DNA from: JAHBVH01 sp034437715
Lineage (GTDB): Bacteria; Chloroflexota; Anaerolineae; Caldilineales; Caldilineaceae
Reading direction: 5' to 3'
Length of the DNA stretch: 13,747 bases
Assembly (NCBI GenBank): GCA_034437715.1
Contig: DAOTTR010000335.1
Location: 1-13,747 of the forward strand
The notes beneath the pieces are model-generated. The model did not search any database. It saw only the letters and a list, made by a program, of their open reading frames with translations, and was not told the DNA's origin. This document shows positions 13,607 to 13,747 of this stretch, one piece after another. Numbering within the stretch: the stretch's first letter is position 1; every line of letters starts with the position of its first letter. Made by a program: the position numbers and the translations under genes.

Positions 13607-13747
13607 AGGCGCTTTCAAAGCAATAAGTATCCAGCGCTTGCCCAACAAAATCATGCGTAGGGGCGGCCGCGCGGCCGCCCCGCGTTTGGCTCGCTGCGAA
13701 CGGGCGGCTGCAAGCCGCCCCTACTGCATACTTATTTCTTTGCAATG
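13607..13747. repeat. GC-rich dispersed repeat, copy C (runs off the right edge)
   Basis: The core 13657-13724 (68 bp) starts GTAGGGGCGGC and ends GCCGCCCCTAC. It is built from two GC hairpins separated by GCGTTTGGCTCGCTGCGAAC. It is a near-identical inverted copy of 5961-6095 including about 50 bp of non-core flank, and it matches 1991-2080 over the core and right flank. The match may continue beyond the window. Confidence 0.88.

Overview
The window looks like a gene-poor, repeat-rich stretch of a bacterial chromosome of moderate GC content. Gene style suggests a filamentous Chloroflexota (Anaerolineae, Caldilineae or Chloroflexia): large multidomain sensor kinases, a lipoprotein binding protein, a stand-alone SufE, and many short GC-rich palindromic elements between genes. 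This assignment is an impression from gene content, not from a marker gene.

Layout. Bases 1-658 hold no clear gene but carry a hairpin repeat (72-138), an AT-rich palindrome (325-366) and a MITE-like element (473-596). On the minus strand, 659-1744 encodes a thiamine-type ABC substrate-binding lipoprotein. Its leader contains a TPP riboswitch (about 1815-1915), a terminator, an anti-Shine-Dalgarno arm and a clear promoter. Next, also on the minus strand, is a 1258-residue CheB-CheR-PAS-GAF-histidine kinase fusion (2096-5872). Bases 5873-8515 form a 2.6-kb island without an intact protein gene. It holds a GC-rich repeat, a second copy of the MITE, a different 353-bp TA-flanked MITE, a diverged direct repeat, tRNA-Lys(CTT) with its promoter, a divergent promoter reading into a strongly foldable sequence, a 9-bp tandem repeat and a possible decayed gene. 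On the plus strand, 8516-9868 is mgtE. It is followed by a compact plus-strand unit (promoter, near-perfect ribosome binding site, 18-codon ORF, nested hairpins, terminator; 9980-10255). A 7TM hybrid histidine kinase lies on the minus strand (10265-12643). A small promoter/ORF candidate follows at 12712-12868, then sufE on the plus strand (13060-13524) and another GC-rich repeat running off the right edge.

How it fits together. The genes are mostly single transcription units and do not form one pathway: thiamine uptake under TPP control, magnesium uptake, Fe-S cluster assembly, and two membrane or cytoplasmic sensor kinases with no cognate DNA-binding regulator in the window. The two best candidates for something undescribed are the 9980-10255 micro-unit, whose 18-aa ORF lies partly inside a perfect 14-bp hairpin arm, and the 7324-7460 promoter plus nested stem structure next to tRNA-Lys. 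All calls come from reading the sequence; no database search was run.
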